A stretch of DNA of 64,000 bases from Salsipaludibacter sp963735045 (GCA_963735045.1 CAVTIZ010000001.1:434001-498000), one strand, 5' to 3'; positions 33,035 to 42,428 are shown, counted from the stretch's first letter. The notes: a model not told the origin generated them from the sequence alone. A program made the numbers and translations.

Positions 33035-33982
33035 TCAGGCGTCGACGAGTCGCTGCTCGCGCTTCGCCCGTCGCGCCCGCCGGACCTCGCGCTTGTCGTC
33101 GAAGCGCTGGGCCTGGCCGTCGAGGCCCTCGAGGAACTCGGCGAGCTCCCCACGACGCTGCTCGGCGTGGTCGTCGAGACCCTCGACCTCGAACACCTTC
33201 CACTTGCGCAGCAGTGGCCACACGACGTCGTCGTGGTGGCCGCGCAGGTCGTAGATCCCGGCGTCGGCGATGATGGCCGAGCTGCGACGGAAGTTGGGCA
33301 TGCCGGCACCCGGCATCTCGAATCCCGTGACCTCGTCGGCGATCGCGCACACCGTGGCGGACACGTCCACGTGCATCGCGGCCGTCACCATGTCGCGGTA
33401 GAAGACCATGTGCAGGTTCTCGTCGGCGGCGATCCGCGCCATGATCCGGTCGGCCACGGGGTCCGCGGAGTAGCGACCGGTGTTGCGGTGGCTGATTCGC
33501 GTGGCCAACTCCTGGAAGGCGACGTAGACCATGCCGTGGAGGGTGTCGCGGGCATGGTGGTCGTAGCCGTTGGACATCACCGCCATGCGTCCGCGCTCGA
33601 GCTTGACCGGGTCGTGGTTGCGCGTCACGACGAGGTAGTCACGCAGCACGATCGCGTGCCGGCCCTCCTCGGCCGTCCAGCGGTGGACCCAGTCCATCCA
33701 GGCCGAGTCGCGCTTGCCGAACATCCCGTGGATCTCGCGGTGGTAGCTGGGCAGGTTGTCCTCGGTCAGGAGGTTGACCTCCAGCGCCGTTCGCGCGACC
33801 TGGCCCAGCTGCGGCTGGTCCGGGGTCCAGGGTTCCTTGTCGAAGTCCCGACCCAGCGACCACGGGATGTAGTCGTGCGGGAACCACTCCTCCGCCACGT
33901 TGGTGTGGCGGTCCAGGAGCCGTTCGGCCTCGGGCTCGAGTTCGTGCAACAGGTCGCGTTCGGTGGTCTCGTGGCTGGCCAT
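33035..33982 (-). CDS. acyl-ACP desaturase
   Basis: This 315-residue di-iron enzyme introduces a double bond into acyl-ACP using O2 and reduced ferredoxin. It has the helical-bundle motifs of the family: LTEDNLPSYHREIHGMFG, the metal-ligand segment WTAEEGRHAIVLRDYLVVTR (E-E-x-x-H type), and the second ligand segment IAADENLHMVFYRDMV. It resembles mycobacterial DesA proteins. Start ATG at 33982 has GGAAGG upstream; an earlier in-frame ATG at 34018 is less likely. It would set membrane unsaturation. Confidence 0.92.
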   Translation of the reverse strand: MASHETTERDLLHELEPEAERLLDRHTNVAEEWFPHDYIPWSLGRDFDKEPWTPDQPQLGQVARTALEVNLLTEDNLPSYHREIHGMFGKRDSAWMDWVHRWTAEEGRHAIVLRDYLVVTRNHDPVKLERGRMAVMSNGYDHHARDTLHGMVYVAFQELATRISHRNTGRYSADPVADRIMARIAADENLHMVFYRDMVTAAMHVDVSATVCAIADEVTGFEMPGAGMPNFRRSSAIIADAGIYDLRGHHDDVVWPLLRKWKVFEVEGLDDHAEQRRGELAEFLEGLDGQAQRFDDKREVRRARRAKREQRLVDA

Positions 33983-34092
33983 GGGATGGGCCCTTCCGGC
34001 ACTTGACGCGGGCATCAACTTACGCCATCGTAACCTGATGCCCCGGCCGTCGTCGAGCCGACCCCGTCCGTTCGCCCCCGCCCGGTCCCGGG

Positions 34093-34395
34093 TCAGTCCT
34101 CGTCGTCGCCGTCGTCGTTGCCGAACACGGCGTCGACGATCTCCTGGCAGGTCGGGCAGACCGGGTAGCGATCCGGGTCACGACTGGGAACCCACACCTT
34201 GCCGCACAGGGCGCGCACCGGCGTGCCCTCGACGTAGGACCGCGCGGCCTCGGACTTGTCCACGTAGTGGGCGAAGCGGTCGTGGTCGCCGTCGTCGACC
34301 TGTGGGCGCGTGACCACGTCGGTGTCGGTTCCGGGCGTGGGCGCCACGACCGGGTCGGCGGTCGGCGCGGAGGACGCGGTGCTGGGACTGGACAT
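34093..34395 (-). CDS. DUF3039 family protein
   Basis: The 100-residue protein matches the small actinobacterial DUF3039 family: VVTRPQVDDGDHDRFAHYVD, then TPVRALCGKVWVPSRDPDRY and PVCPTCQEIVDAVFG. The Cys in ALCGK and the C-P-T-C pair probably bind zinc. Its function is unknown. Several in-frame starts exist; I chose the ATG giving the usual family length, while the one at 34449 adds 18 residues. The C-terminus is a run of Asp/Glu. Confidence 0.85.
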   Translation of the reverse strand: MSSPSTASSAPTADPVVAPTPGTDTDVVTRPQVDDGDHDRFAHYVDKSEAARSYVEGTPVRALCGKVWVPSRDPDRYPVCPTCQEIVDAVFGNDDGDDED

Positions 34396-34589
34396 GGTGG
34401 GTCCCCAACTGCTGGCGAGGCTGGTGGCAAGTGGGCTGGCGAGGTCCATCGATGCCGATCCTACGAGCCGCGCGCCCCAGCGTCGAACCGCGATCGCCTC
34501 CCGTGGACGACCACCGGGGCCTCCGCGAGGCGCGGCCCACACGGCGATGCCGACGCCCGGATCGGCGCCGTGCACGGCGGTCCCGGTGG

Positions 34590-35420
34590 TCACACGCCCA
34601 GGCCCGTCGCCCACCCGTTCACGCCGACCAGGATCCCGGCGATGCCCAGGACACCGGCCAGCACCCACGGCCCGATCGTGCGCAGCGACTCCGGACCCTC
34701 GAACACCAACCAGCCGGCCATCGTGCCACCGATCAGTCCCCCGACGTGACCGCCGATCGAGATGTTGCCCCCGACGAAGGTGAACACGATGTTGAGCAGC
34801 AGCAGGGTCCCGATCGAGGTCGACCACGGGTTGACGCCCCGTGCGCGCAGCCCGATCATGGCCGCGCCCATCAGGCCGAAGACCGCGCCAGAGGCACCGA
34901 TGGTGGGTGCGGTGTAGGACAGGATCAGCGCGCCCAGCGACCCGCCCAGCAGGCCGGCGAAGAACGTGGCCAGGTAGCGGTCGGGCTTCATCGCGGGCTC
35001 CAGCAGGTTCCCCAACTGCCACAACAGGTAGCCGTTGAAGCCCACGTGGAGCAGGTTGAGGTGGAGGAATCCGGACGTCACCAGCCGCCAGTACTCGCCC
35101 GCACCGACGGCCGGTCCGAACAGGGCCCCCCACTGGAACAGGCTCACCCCGGGCAGTTGCTGGAGCAGGAACACCACCGCGATGATGCCGACCAGGACCC
35201 GGGTGACGTAGCCGCCCGTGGCGCGCTGGACGCTGCGGGCGGCACGCCGGACGCTGGCCGGCTGCTCGGCGTCATCGGGGCACAGGAAGCCGACCGGGGC
35301 GTCGACCGCGTCGTCGAGGCAGATCGGGCGCCCGCAACGCGTGCACGACAACGGTGCCGGGCGGTCCGGGTGCCGGTAGCACGTCCGTCCCGACGTCCGG
35401 GTCTCGGGATCGGCTGACAT
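34590..35420 (-). CDS. rhomboid protease with N-terminal zinc-finger
   Basis: The 276-residue protein joins a B-box-like zinc-binding segment (Cys14, His17, Cys26, Cys29, Cys34 and Cys47 within TCYRHPDRPAPLSCTRCGRP and on) to a rhomboid domain of six or so helices. The catalytic Ser is in GASGAVFGL at about residue 177 and the His in GGHVGGLIGG at about 225, forming the rhomboid dyad. FLHLNLLHVGFNGYLLWQLG is the conserved loop-helix region. It would cleave membrane proteins within the bilayer; the substrate is unknown. AAGG lies 7 bases before the ATG. Confidence 0.92.
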   Translation of the reverse strand: MSADPETRTSGRTCYRHPDRPAPLSCTRCGRPICLDDAVDAPVGFLCPDDAEQPASVRRAARSVQRATGGYVTRVLVGIIAVVFLLQQLPGVSLFQWGALFGPAVGAGEYWRLVTSGFLHLNLLHVGFNGYLLWQLGNLLEPAMKPDRYLATFFAGLLGGSLGALILSYTAPTIGASGAVFGLMGAAMIGLRARGVNPWSTSIGTLLLLNIVFTFVGGNISIGGHVGGLIGGTMAGWLVFEGPESLRTIGPWVLAGVLGIAGILVGVNGWATGLGV

Positions 35421-35645
35421 GGACCGGCCTTCGTGCGGGGAACGCGGATCGGCGTCGGGCGACGCGGGGGTGGAACGGTATGCCGTCGGGCCCCCTCGCG
35501 TCCCCGTCGCGTCCCCGTCACGCCCCCCCGCGCCCGCTCGCCCGTCGTGGTCGTGGGCCGTGGGCCCCTCGTCGGCCGGCCACGCGGTCGACGAGGACGG
35601 TCGGCCACCATGGAGATCCCACCAGCAACCCGAACGGCACCGCGC

Positions 35646-36827
35646 ATGGCCAGGACCGCCACCACCGACCGACTCCGCGACGCCGCCCACCGGGTCGCCC
35701 TGGCCGCCGAGCGCGGGCTGGAGCGTGTCCAGGCCTGGCGCGACGACGGTTCCCCGCCGGACCACCTGCGCATCGTTGCCTACCTCGGCCATGGCACCGC
35801 CGACGAGGTGGTCGTCCGCGGGCGGGTGCTCGACGATCCCGAACCGGCCGACGCTCGCGCCGGCGAGGGCGCCTGGGCGTCCATGCGCCGGATGGCCCGA
35901 CGCTTCGCGACCGACGAGCTGCCCGGGGTCGAACTCGCGATCGAACTCGGCGACACCCGCGTGGAGACCAGCACCGACGAGGAGGGCTACTTCGACGTGC
36001 ACCTGCGCCCGGACCTGCCCGTGGACGGCGACCCGTGGCGCGAGGCCACCGTGGACCTCGCCACCCCCTTCCGCGGCATCCCGCCCGGTCGCGCCGCCGT
36101 CGCCCGGATCCGGGTCCCGGACCCCGACGGCGACGTCGGCTTCATCAGCGACGTCGACGACACGGTGTTGCAGACCGGCGCGCAGCGGCTGTGGGAGATG
36201 GTCCGGGTCACGGCCACCGGCTCCGCCCTGACCCGGACGCCCTTCCCCGGGGTCCCGGAGCTGTACCGGGCCCTGGAGGCCGGTACCGGGGGGCCGGCGC
36301 GACCCTTCTTCTACGTGTCGTCGAGCCCGTGGAACCTCCACGGGTTCCTGACCGCGTTCCTCGACCACCGCGACATCCCGGCCGGGCCGCTGCTCCTGCG
36401 CGACCTCGGGATCGACCAGGACCGCTTCATCTCGTCGGACCACGGCGACCACAAACTGGACCGGATCAGCGAGGTGCTCGAGCTGCACCCGGACCTGGAC
36501 ATGGTGCTCATCGGCGACTCGGGCCAGAAAGACCCCCGGATCTACGCCGAGGTGGTGTCCCGTCATCCCGGTCGCATCCGCGCGGTGTGGATCCGGGAGG
36601 TGCGCCTGGACCAGGGGGACCACCGCATCGAGCAGGTCGAGCCGACCTTCCACGACGCCGGTGTCCCGATGGTCCTGGCCGCCGACTCCCGCGCCTTCGC
36701 CGACCACGCGGTCGAGCTCGGACTGGTCGCGCCCGAGGCGGCCCGCCGCATCGCCGAGTCGGTCGCCACCGAACTCGCCGAGCCGGGGGAGGGACCGGTC
36801 CGGGAGGTCACCGCCGACCAGCGGTGA
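35646..36827 (+). CDS. DUF2183 (App1-like) phosphatidate phosphatase-family protein
   Basis: The 393-residue protein carries the DUF2183 domain known from yeast App1, a Mg-dependent phosphatidate phosphatase of the HAD type. The DxDxT motif is FISDVDDTVLQTG; FFYVSSSPWNLHGFLTAFL and MVLIGDSGQKDPRIYAEVV give the later HAD motifs. The N-terminal 150 residues form a beta-rich domain. The bacterial substrate is not proven. I chose ATG 35646; ATG 35610 is in frame but the codons between have poor bias. It is divergent from the rhomboid gene. Confidence 0.85.
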   Translation: MARTATTDRLRDAAHRVALAAERGLERVQAWRDDGSPPDHLRIVAYLGHGTADEVVVRGRVLDDPEPADARAGEGAWASMRRMARRFATDELPGVELAIELGDTRVETSTDEEGYFDVHLRPDLPVDGDPWREATVDLATPFRGIPPGRAAVARIRVPDPDGDVGFISDVDDTVLQTGAQRLWEMVRVTATGSALTRTPFPGVPELYRALEAGTGGPARPFFYVSSSPWNLHGFLTAFLDHRDIPAGPLLLRDLGIDQDRFISSDHGDHKLDRISEVLELHPDLDMVLIGDSGQKDPRIYAEVVSRHPGRIRAVWIREVRLDQGDHRIEQVEPTFHDAGVPMVLAADSRAFADHAVELGLVAPEAARRIAESVATELAEPGEGPVREVTADQR

Positions 36828-36877
36828 GCATCGACCGGGTCAGCCACCCCGGTGCCGGGCCCGGGACCGCCCGCTGG

Positions 36878-37804
36878 TCAGCCGTCGTGCCACTCGGTGA
36901 ACGGTGACCCGCTGATGCGCTGGTAGGCCTCGAGGTAGCGCTCGCGCGTGCTGGCCACGATCTCGTCGGGCAGGGCCGGCGCCGGCGGCGTCTTGTCCCA
37001 GCCGGTGGACGCGGCGTAGTCGCGCACGGGCTGCTTGTCGAAACTGGGCGGGGTCGCCCCGGGCTTCCACTGGTCGGCGGGCCAGTAGCGCGACGAGTCC
37101 GGCGTCAGGACCTCGTCGGCCAGCACGACCTCCCGGTCCTCGCCGGTGCCGCGGAGGCCGAACTCGAACTTGGTGTCGGCCAGGATGATGCCGCGGTCGG
37201 CGGCCAGTTCCGCGCCCCGCCGGTACAGCTCCAGGGACAGGTCACGGAGGTGTCCGGCCAGGTCCTCGCCCAACGCGCCGGCCATGACGGCGAACGACAC
37301 GTTCTCGTCGTGGTCGCCCTGCTCGGCCTTGGTGGCGGGGGTGAAGATGGGTTCGGGGAGGCGGTCGGCCTCGACCAGCCCGTCGGGCAGTTCGATGCCA
37401 CAGACCGTGCCGTCGGCCTGGTACTCCTTCCAGCCGGACCCGACCAGGTAGCCCCGGACGACGCACTCGAACGGGATGATCTCGACGGTGTCGACCAGCA
37501 TCGTGCGTCCCGCCAGGTGGTCGGCGTGGGCCTGCGCGGCCGGGCCGAAGTCGGCCACGTCGGTCGACACGAGGTGGTTGGGCACGACGTCGCCGAGGTG
37601 GTCGAACCAGAAGGCCGACAGGCCGGTCAGGACCCGACCCTTGTCCGGGACCTCGGTGGGGTGGATGACGTCGAACGTCGACACCCGGTCCGACGTCACC
37701 AGCAGCAGCCGGTCGTCACCGGCGTCGTAGATGTCGCGCACCTTGCCGGAGCGCACCGGCCGGAGGCCGTCGAGGTCAGGGGAGGCGGGGATCGAGGAGG
37801 TCAT
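36878..37804 (-). CDS. purC: SAICAR synthase
   Basis: PurC (phosphoribosylaminoimidazole-succinocarboxamide synthase) condenses CAIR with aspartate. Visible motifs are RSGKVRDIYDAGDDRLLLVT (nucleotide-binding strand), FECVVRGYLVGSGWKEYQ, FTPATKAEQGDHDENVSF, LADTKFEFGLRG and DEVLTPDSSRYWPAD. The 308-residue length is normal. A -10 candidate TAGCAT (minus strand, 37853-37848) lies 44 bases ahead of the start. It is the most downstream of four minus-strand purine genes in the window. Confidence 0.96.
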   Translation of the reverse strand: MTSSIPASPDLDGLRPVRSGKVRDIYDAGDDRLLLVTSDRVSTFDVIHPTEVPDKGRVLTGLSAFWFDHLGDVVPNHLVSTDVADFGPAAQAHADHLAGRTMLVDTVEIIPFECVVRGYLVGSGWKEYQADGTVCGIELPDGLVEADRLPEPIFTPATKAEQGDHDENVSFAVMAGALGEDLAGHLRDLSLELYRRGAELAADRGIILADTKFEFGLRGTGEDREVVLADEVLTPDSSRYWPADQWKPGATPPSFDKQPVRDYAASTGWDKTPPAPALPDEIVASTRERYLEAYQRISGSPFTEWHDG

Positions 37805-38100
37805 GGCGCGTCGAGGCCTTGGGGACGGCGGGCGGGGAACGGGCTCCATGCTAGGACGTGGCGGCCCCCGCGCCGGTCGTCGATACCGGCATGCGGCGGC
37901 GGTCGCCGGTCGACCATCGCTCCCGCCGGGCCACCGATGGTCGGCTCGCCCCGGTCGGGTCGGCGCGTCGGTCAGGTCGGTCGGGTTGGATCGGGTCGCC
38001 GGGTCGGTCGCATCGCCGGGGGGCCTACGCTCCGTCGCCGGACCCGCCGTCCCGGGGGGCCATCCCGCCCGCTCGCCACCACGTCCCGACGAGGTCCGCC
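37805..38100. other. divergent intergenic region purC / DUF998
   Basis: This gap has no gene. It holds the purC -10 candidate and a GGTCGG-rich stretch at about 37957-38015 in which short GTCGG units recur irregularly. I see no operator. Confidence 0.35.
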
Positions 38101-38766
38101 GTGTCCGATGGCACCGCCCGACTGCTGGCGCGACTGACCGCGCTGGGCGTGGCGCTGTACGTCGGGGCGTGGCTGGTCGCCGGCTGGTGGACCCCCGGCT
38201 ACGACGCCCGGACCCAGGCGATCAGCGAACTGTTCGCGCTGGGCAGTCCGACCGGACCGCGCCTGCTCGTCTCGGGCGCCCTGGTGGTCACGGGCGCGAT
38301 GCTGGTCGCCTTCGGCCCGGCACTGGACCGGCTGGCGCCGGGGAGCGGTCGGGCCGCCCCCATCGCGACGATGGTGTCGGGGATGGCGACGATGCTGGTG
38401 CCGGCCGTGCCCTGCACCGCGGGCTGCCCCGGGTTCGGCACGACCGTGCTCGACAGCCTGCACCTGGTGGCGGCGGCGATCGGGTACCTCGCCCTGATCG
38501 CGACGCCGCTGCTGACCGCCAGGCGGGTCCGCGGCCACGACCCGGTGCTCGCCCGGGTGTCACTCGTGCTGGGGACCCTGGCCGCGGTCGGCTTCCTCGT
38601 CGGGGCATCGGCCATGTTCACCGACGTCGGCGGCTGGATCCAACGCGGGTACAACACGGTCGCCGACCTCTGGTACGTCGTCGCCGGCCTCTGGCTCGCC
38701 CGCACCACCTCCCCCGAACCCTCCTCCCCCGAACCCTCCTCCCCCACGCCCTCCTCCCCCACCTGA
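38101..38766 (+). CDS. DUF998 family membrane protein
   Basis: The 221-residue protein has about six membrane helices and the DUF998 features ARTQAISELFALGSPTGPRL, a central FGTTVLDSLHLVAAAIGYLA, and a last helix ending YVVAGLWLA. The family is uncharacterised. The C-terminal 18 residues are a Ser/Pro repeat (S-P-E-P-S twice, then S-P-T-P-S), encoded by near-identical 15-base units, suggesting slippage. GAGG lies 6 bases before the GTG start. Confidence 0.82.
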   Translation: MSDGTARLLARLTALGVALYVGAWLVAGWWTPGYDARTQAISELFALGSPTGPRLLVSGALVVTGAMLVAFGPALDRLAPGSGRAAPIATMVSGMATMLVPAVPCTAGCPGFGTTVLDSLHLVAAAIGYLALIATPLLTARRVRGHDPVLARVSLVLGTLAAVGFLVGASAMFTDVGGWIQRGYNTVADLWYVVAGLWLARTTSPEPSSPEPSSPTPSSPT

Positions 38767-38801
38767 TCCCGCTCCCCGGCCCCACGCCCACCCCGCCGGA
38801 C

Positions 38802-39130
38802 CACCGACCCCGACCGTGAGCGATCCCGCCGGGATACCGGCCCGAACCCCCCCGCTCGTGGACACGCGGCAACCCCTCCCACCGTGTGCGAACAGGCCGG
38901 GATATCGGCCCGAACCCTCCCGGCAGCGGGCACCCGGCCCCACCGACCCCGACCGTGAGCGATCCGGCCGGAATATCGGCAGGAACCCTCCCGCTCGTGG
39001 ACACCCGGCAACCCCTCCCACCGTGTGCGAACAGGCCGGGATATCGGCAGGATCGATCCCGGCAGCGGTGGAGGCCGGACCACCACCGGCCACCGGGTGG
39101 CAGCGGGCCGGGATACCGGCAGGAACGCAC
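38802..39130. repeat. 139-bp direct duplication and ~70-bp array of palindromic elements
   Basis: Two tandem copies of a 139-bp unit (38802-38940 and 38941-39079) begin with the same CACCGACCCCGACCGTGAGC. Within the region five GCCGG-n5-CGGC elements, with cores at about 38831, 38899, 38970, 39038 and 39110, are spaced 68, 71, 68 and 72 bp apart. Each is preceded by a GTGnGCG-like box and followed by [CA][CG]GAAC. No gene was seen here. It lies in the 679-bp gap (38767-39445) ahead of the ABC operon. Confidence 0.75.
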
Positions 39131-39170
39131 CCGGTACGAGGAGTGGTGGCGGGGCTTGGGGTCGGGGGTA

Positions 39171-39282
39171 GGGGTCGAGCGGTTGGGGTCGAGCGGTTGG
39201 GGTCGAGCGGTTGGGGTCGAGCGGTTGGGGTCGAGCGGTTGGGGTCGAGCGGTTGGGGTCGAGCGGTTGGGGTCGGGCGGTT
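39171..39282. repeat. 14-bp tandem repeat, eight copies
   Basis: GGGGTCGAGCGGTT is repeated seven times without mismatch, plus one copy with a single A-to-G change. The repeat ends about 160 bp before the first ABC transporter gene. Open frames across it encode only repetitive peptide and are not taken as genes. Confidence 0.9.
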
Positions 39283-39445
39283 GGGGTGGCGGGGGTCGGG
39301 GGTCGAGCGGTGGGGTGAGCGGCGGTGGTGGCGGGCGGTGGTGGCGGGGTTGGGGGGCGGGCCCTCCCGGGGGTGGAGGGGGGTGGGGGTGGGTTCGGGG
39401 ACATCCATGACGGGGGGTGCGGGGCGAGGTGGTTGACTGGCCAGC

Positions 39446-40453
39446 ATGGACACTCCGACGATCGCCGTGCAGGACCTCACGATGCGCTTCGGCACCGTGG
39501 CGGCCCTCGACGGGCTGAGCATGCAGGTGCCGTCGGGCATCACCGGGCTGGTCGGGGCCAACGGGGCGGGCAAGACCACGCTGATGCGCATCCTGCTCGG
39601 CCTGCAGGCACCCACCGCCGGCACGGCCCAGGTGCTCGGCCTGGACGTGGCGTCCGATCCGCTTGGCGTGCGACGCCGGGTCGGGTGGATGCCCGAGGGG
39701 GACTGTCTGCCCCCCGACGTCACGGCTGCCGACTTCGTGGCCCACTCGGCCCGCCTGGCCGGACTTCCCCCGCGTCCGGCCCGGCTGCGGGCCTCCGAGA
39801 CGCTGTTCCTGGTCGGGCTCGAGGAGGAACGCTTCCGCATGATCGGCGAGTTCTCCACCGGCATGACCCAGCGGGTGAAGTTGGCGCAGGCGATCGTGCA
39901 CGACCCCGACGTCGTGTTGCTGGACGAGCCCGCGTCGGGCCTGGACCCGCGTGGCCGCACCGAGATGCTGGCGCTGGTACGACGTCTGGGCGAGTTCGGC
40001 ATCGACGTCCTGATCTCGTCCCACGTGCTGGGCGACATCACCGCCACCGCCTCGTGGGTGGTGCTGCTCGACGAGGGACGACTGTTGCGCAACGGCCCGG
40101 CCCACCCGGACCGCGCCACGGGAACGGTGGTGGTCGAGGTGCTGCACGGTGCCGACGCCGTGGCCGCGGACCTGCGGCGCGACGACGTCACCGTGGCCGT
40201 GGAGGGCACCCGACTGCTCGTCGGCCCCGGCGGTCCGGACCTCGAGGCCCGGGTGGTGGCCGCGACGGCCCGCGCCGACGCGGGACTGGTCCGCATGGTC
40301 CGGCGCGTGGCCACCCTCGAGGACGAGTTCCTGGACGCGGCACACCATCGCGCCACCGGTGACGGGCCACGACCGCCCGAGGAGCCCACCCCTCCGGCCG
40401 GCACCGGCCCGCCCGTCGCCAGTGCCCGTCCCGGCACGGAGGTGGCGTCGTGA
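39446..40453 (+). CDS. ABC transporter ATP-binding protein (first pair)
   Basis: The 335-residue ATPase has Walker A GANGAGKTT at about residues 38-46, signature FSTGMTQRVKLAQAIVHD, Walker B VVLLDEPASGLDPRG and switch VLISSHVLGD. The C-terminal region, from about residue 215, is an accessory domain plus a Pro-rich tail. It resembles type-5 (ABC-2-like) exporter ATPases. The GTG of the next gene overlaps its stop by 4 bases. The ligand is unknown. Confidence 0.92.
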   Translation: MDTPTIAVQDLTMRFGTVAALDGLSMQVPSGITGLVGANGAGKTTLMRILLGLQAPTAGTAQVLGLDVASDPLGVRRRVGWMPEGDCLPPDVTAADFVAHSARLAGLPPRPARLRASETLFLVGLEEERFRMIGEFSTGMTQRVKLAQAIVHDPDVVLLDEPASGLDPRGRTEMLALVRRLGEFGIDVLISSHVLGDITATASWVVLLDEGRLLRNGPAHPDRATGTVVVEVLHGADAVAADLRRDDVTVAVEGTRLLVGPGGPDLEARVVAATARADAGLVRMVRRVATLEDEFLDAAHHRATGDGPRPPEEPTPPAGTGPPVASARPGTEVAS

Positions 40454-41367
40454 GCGCAGGAACCCCCGCCACCACGTCGACGGTCGACGAGGCCGTCATC
40501 GTGGACCGCGGCTACCGCCACTGGGACGGCGAGCGTCGTGGCAGTCGCACGATCCGATGGGCCATCTCGGTCGACGCGTTGCGACGCGCCTTCGGGCTGG
40601 GCCGACGCGCCCGGACCAAGATCTTCCCATGGGGACTGCTGACCATCGGGATCGCCCTGGGGCTGGTCATCACCGGTCTCTACGTGGCCGCCGGGACCAT
40701 CGGACTGCCGCCGGAGGTGCTGCCCGAACTGCCCGGCCACCGCGACCTGTTCAGCTGGTACAGCGCCATCGCCCTGCTGTTCGTCGCGGTGGTCGGACCG
40801 TCGTTCCTGGTCCCCGACCGACGCCACGGCACGCTCGCCCTGACCCTGTCCCGACCGTTGGGCGTGGGCGACTACCTGCGGGGCAAGGCCACCGCCTTCG
40901 CGCTGGTGGTGCTGGCCATCCAGTTGGTCCCGCAACTGGTCCTGTGGATCGGGCGCGGGGTCGTCGCCGACACGCCGGCGACCTGGCTGTCGGAGTCGTG
41001 GCCGGTGCTGTGGCAGGCCCCCGTCGTGGCGGTGGTCACGCTGCTCGCCCAGGGTTCGGTGCTGGTCCTGGTGACGTGCTGGGTCAACCGCACCGGCGTC
41101 GCCGCGGCCGCCTTCCTGGGAACCTGGACCGTCGCGGCGGCGATCTTCGGTGAGTTGGCACGGCTGGACCTGCCCGGCTTCCGGTTCCTCGGACTGCTGG
41201 ACCTGCCCGAACACCCCGAGGTCGTCGCCGACTGGGTCTTCGACCGACCACCGTCGACCATGCTCGCCGAGGCGGGATTCTCGCCGTGGGTGTCGTTGGT
41301 CACCGTGGTGGTGCTGGCCGGGCTGGCCGGCGCCGTGGCGGTCGCCCGTTACCAGAGGCTGGCCTGA
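40450..41367 (+). CDS. ABC-2-type transporter permease (first pair)
   Basis: The 305-residue membrane protein starts with a cytoplasmic segment (VIVDRGYRHWDGERRG and TKIFPWGLLTIGIALGLVIT) and has about six helices; PDRRHGTLALTLSRPLGVGD followed by YLRGKATAFALVV is the typical ABC-2 segment. It should pair with the upstream ATPase. The start is a GTG inside the previous stop and its end overlaps the next ATG by one base, a tight operon. Confidence 0.88.
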   Translation: MSAGTPATTSTVDEAVIVDRGYRHWDGERRGSRTIRWAISVDALRRAFGLGRRARTKIFPWGLLTIGIALGLVITGLYVAAGTIGLPPEVLPELPGHRDLFSWYSAIALLFVAVVGPSFLVPDRRHGTLALTLSRPLGVGDYLRGKATAFALVVLAIQLVPQLVLWIGRGVVADTPATWLSESWPVLWQAPVVAVVTLLAQGSVLVLVTCWVNRTGVAAAAFLGTWTVAAAIFGELARLDLPGFRFLGLLDLPEHPEVVADWVFDRPPSTMLAEAGFSPWVSLVTVVVLAGLAGAVAVARYQRLA

Positions 41368-42428
41368 TGACGACGCCGCCGCCCCCCGGACACCACACCA
41401 CCGACTCGGCCCAGACCGCCGACGGCCCGCCACCGGCCCCCCCGATCGCCCCGACGGCACCGCCCGGACCGGCCACCGCCCCGGCACCCGTCGAGGTGGA
41501 CCCCACGGACGCGACCGTGGTCATCGACGGGGTCAGCAAGTGGTTCGGCAACAAGGTGGCCGTGTCCGACCTCAGCCTGGCCGTGCGTCCCGGTGTCACC
41601 GGCCTGCTCGGTCCCAACGGCGCCGGCAAGACCACCCTGCTGCGTCTGGTCACGGGACTGTGCGCGCCGTCACGGGGCACGGTCCGCGTCCTGGGCCACG
41701 ACCCACGTCATGAACCGGCCGTGCACGCCCGGATGGCCCTGGTCCCCGAGGCGCCACACGTCCACGACCACCTCACCGCACGTCGGTTCGTGCGACTGCG
41801 GGCCGACCTGCTCGGCCTGCCCGACCCCGCCGACGCGACCGCCCGGGCCCTGGCCACGGTCGAACTCGACGATGCCGCCGACCGCGTGCTGCGGACGTTC
41901 TCCAAGGGCATGCGGCAACGCACGAAGGTGGCGGCGGCACTGGTGGGCGACCCCGAGGTGCTGGTCCTGGACGAGCCGCTCAACGGCGCCGACCCGGTCC
42001 AGCGCGCCAACCTCATCACCCTGTTCCGTCGTCTCGGGGCCGCCGGCCACACGGTCGTGGTGTCCTCCCACGTCCTGGCCGAGGTCGATCGCATGGCCGA
42101 CCGGGTCGTGGCCATGGTCGACGGCCGCCTGGCCGCGGTCGGGACCGCGACCGCGCTGCGATCGGCGATCACCGACCGTCCGCGGGAACTGGTCGTGCGA
42201 GCCGAACGACCGCACGCCCTGGCCGCTGCGCTGCTGGGCGCCGACGTCGCCAGCGGGGTGGACGTCGACGGCACCCGGCTGGCCGTGCGGACGCGTGATG
42301 CCGCGGTGCTGGCCCGGGCGCTCCCGGCGCTGGCCGTGGAGTCGGGCGCGGACCTGCGCCACGTCGAGCCGGTGGACGAGACCCTCGAATCGATCTTCCG
42401 GGACATCGCCGGTGGGAGTGTCCGATGA
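41367..42428 (+). CDS. ABC transporter ATP-binding protein (second pair)
   Basis: The 353-residue ATPase has a Pro/Ala-rich N-terminal extension of about 50 residues before the ABC domain: Walker A GPNGAGKTT, signature FSKGMRQRTKVAAALVGD, Walker B VLVLDEPLNGADPVQ and VVVSSHVLAEVDRMADRVV. The C-terminal part carries an accessory domain. It shares the TGATG overlap with the previous permease gene and should work with the next one. Confidence 0.9.
   Translation: MTTPPPPGHHTTDSAQTADGPPPAPPIAPTAPPGPATAPAPVEVDPTDATVVIDGVSKWFGNKVAVSDLSLAVRPGVTGLLGPNGAGKTTLLRLVTGLCAPSRGTVRVLGHDPRHEPAVHARMALVPEAPHVHDHLTARRFVRLRADLLGLPDPADATARALATVELDDAADRVLRTFSKGMRQRTKVAAALVGDPEVLVLDEPLNGADPVQRANLITLFRRLGAAGHTVVVSSHVLAEVDRMADRVVAMVDGRLAAVGTATALRSAITDRPRELVVRAERPHALAAALLGADVASGVDVDGTRLAVRTRDAAVLARALPALAVESGADLRHVEPVDETLESIFRDIAGGSVR

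Noticed and set aside
38802..39130. Possible CRISPR array
   Set aside because: Repeats are imperfect, the intervening sequences are related to each other through the 139-bp duplication, and no cas genes exist in the window.
38560..41487. A 975-codon minus-strand open frame crossing the repeat arrays and the first ABC genes
   Set aside because: It runs antisense to clear ABC genes, and its distinctive repeated peptide is simply the 14-bp minisatellite read in frame.
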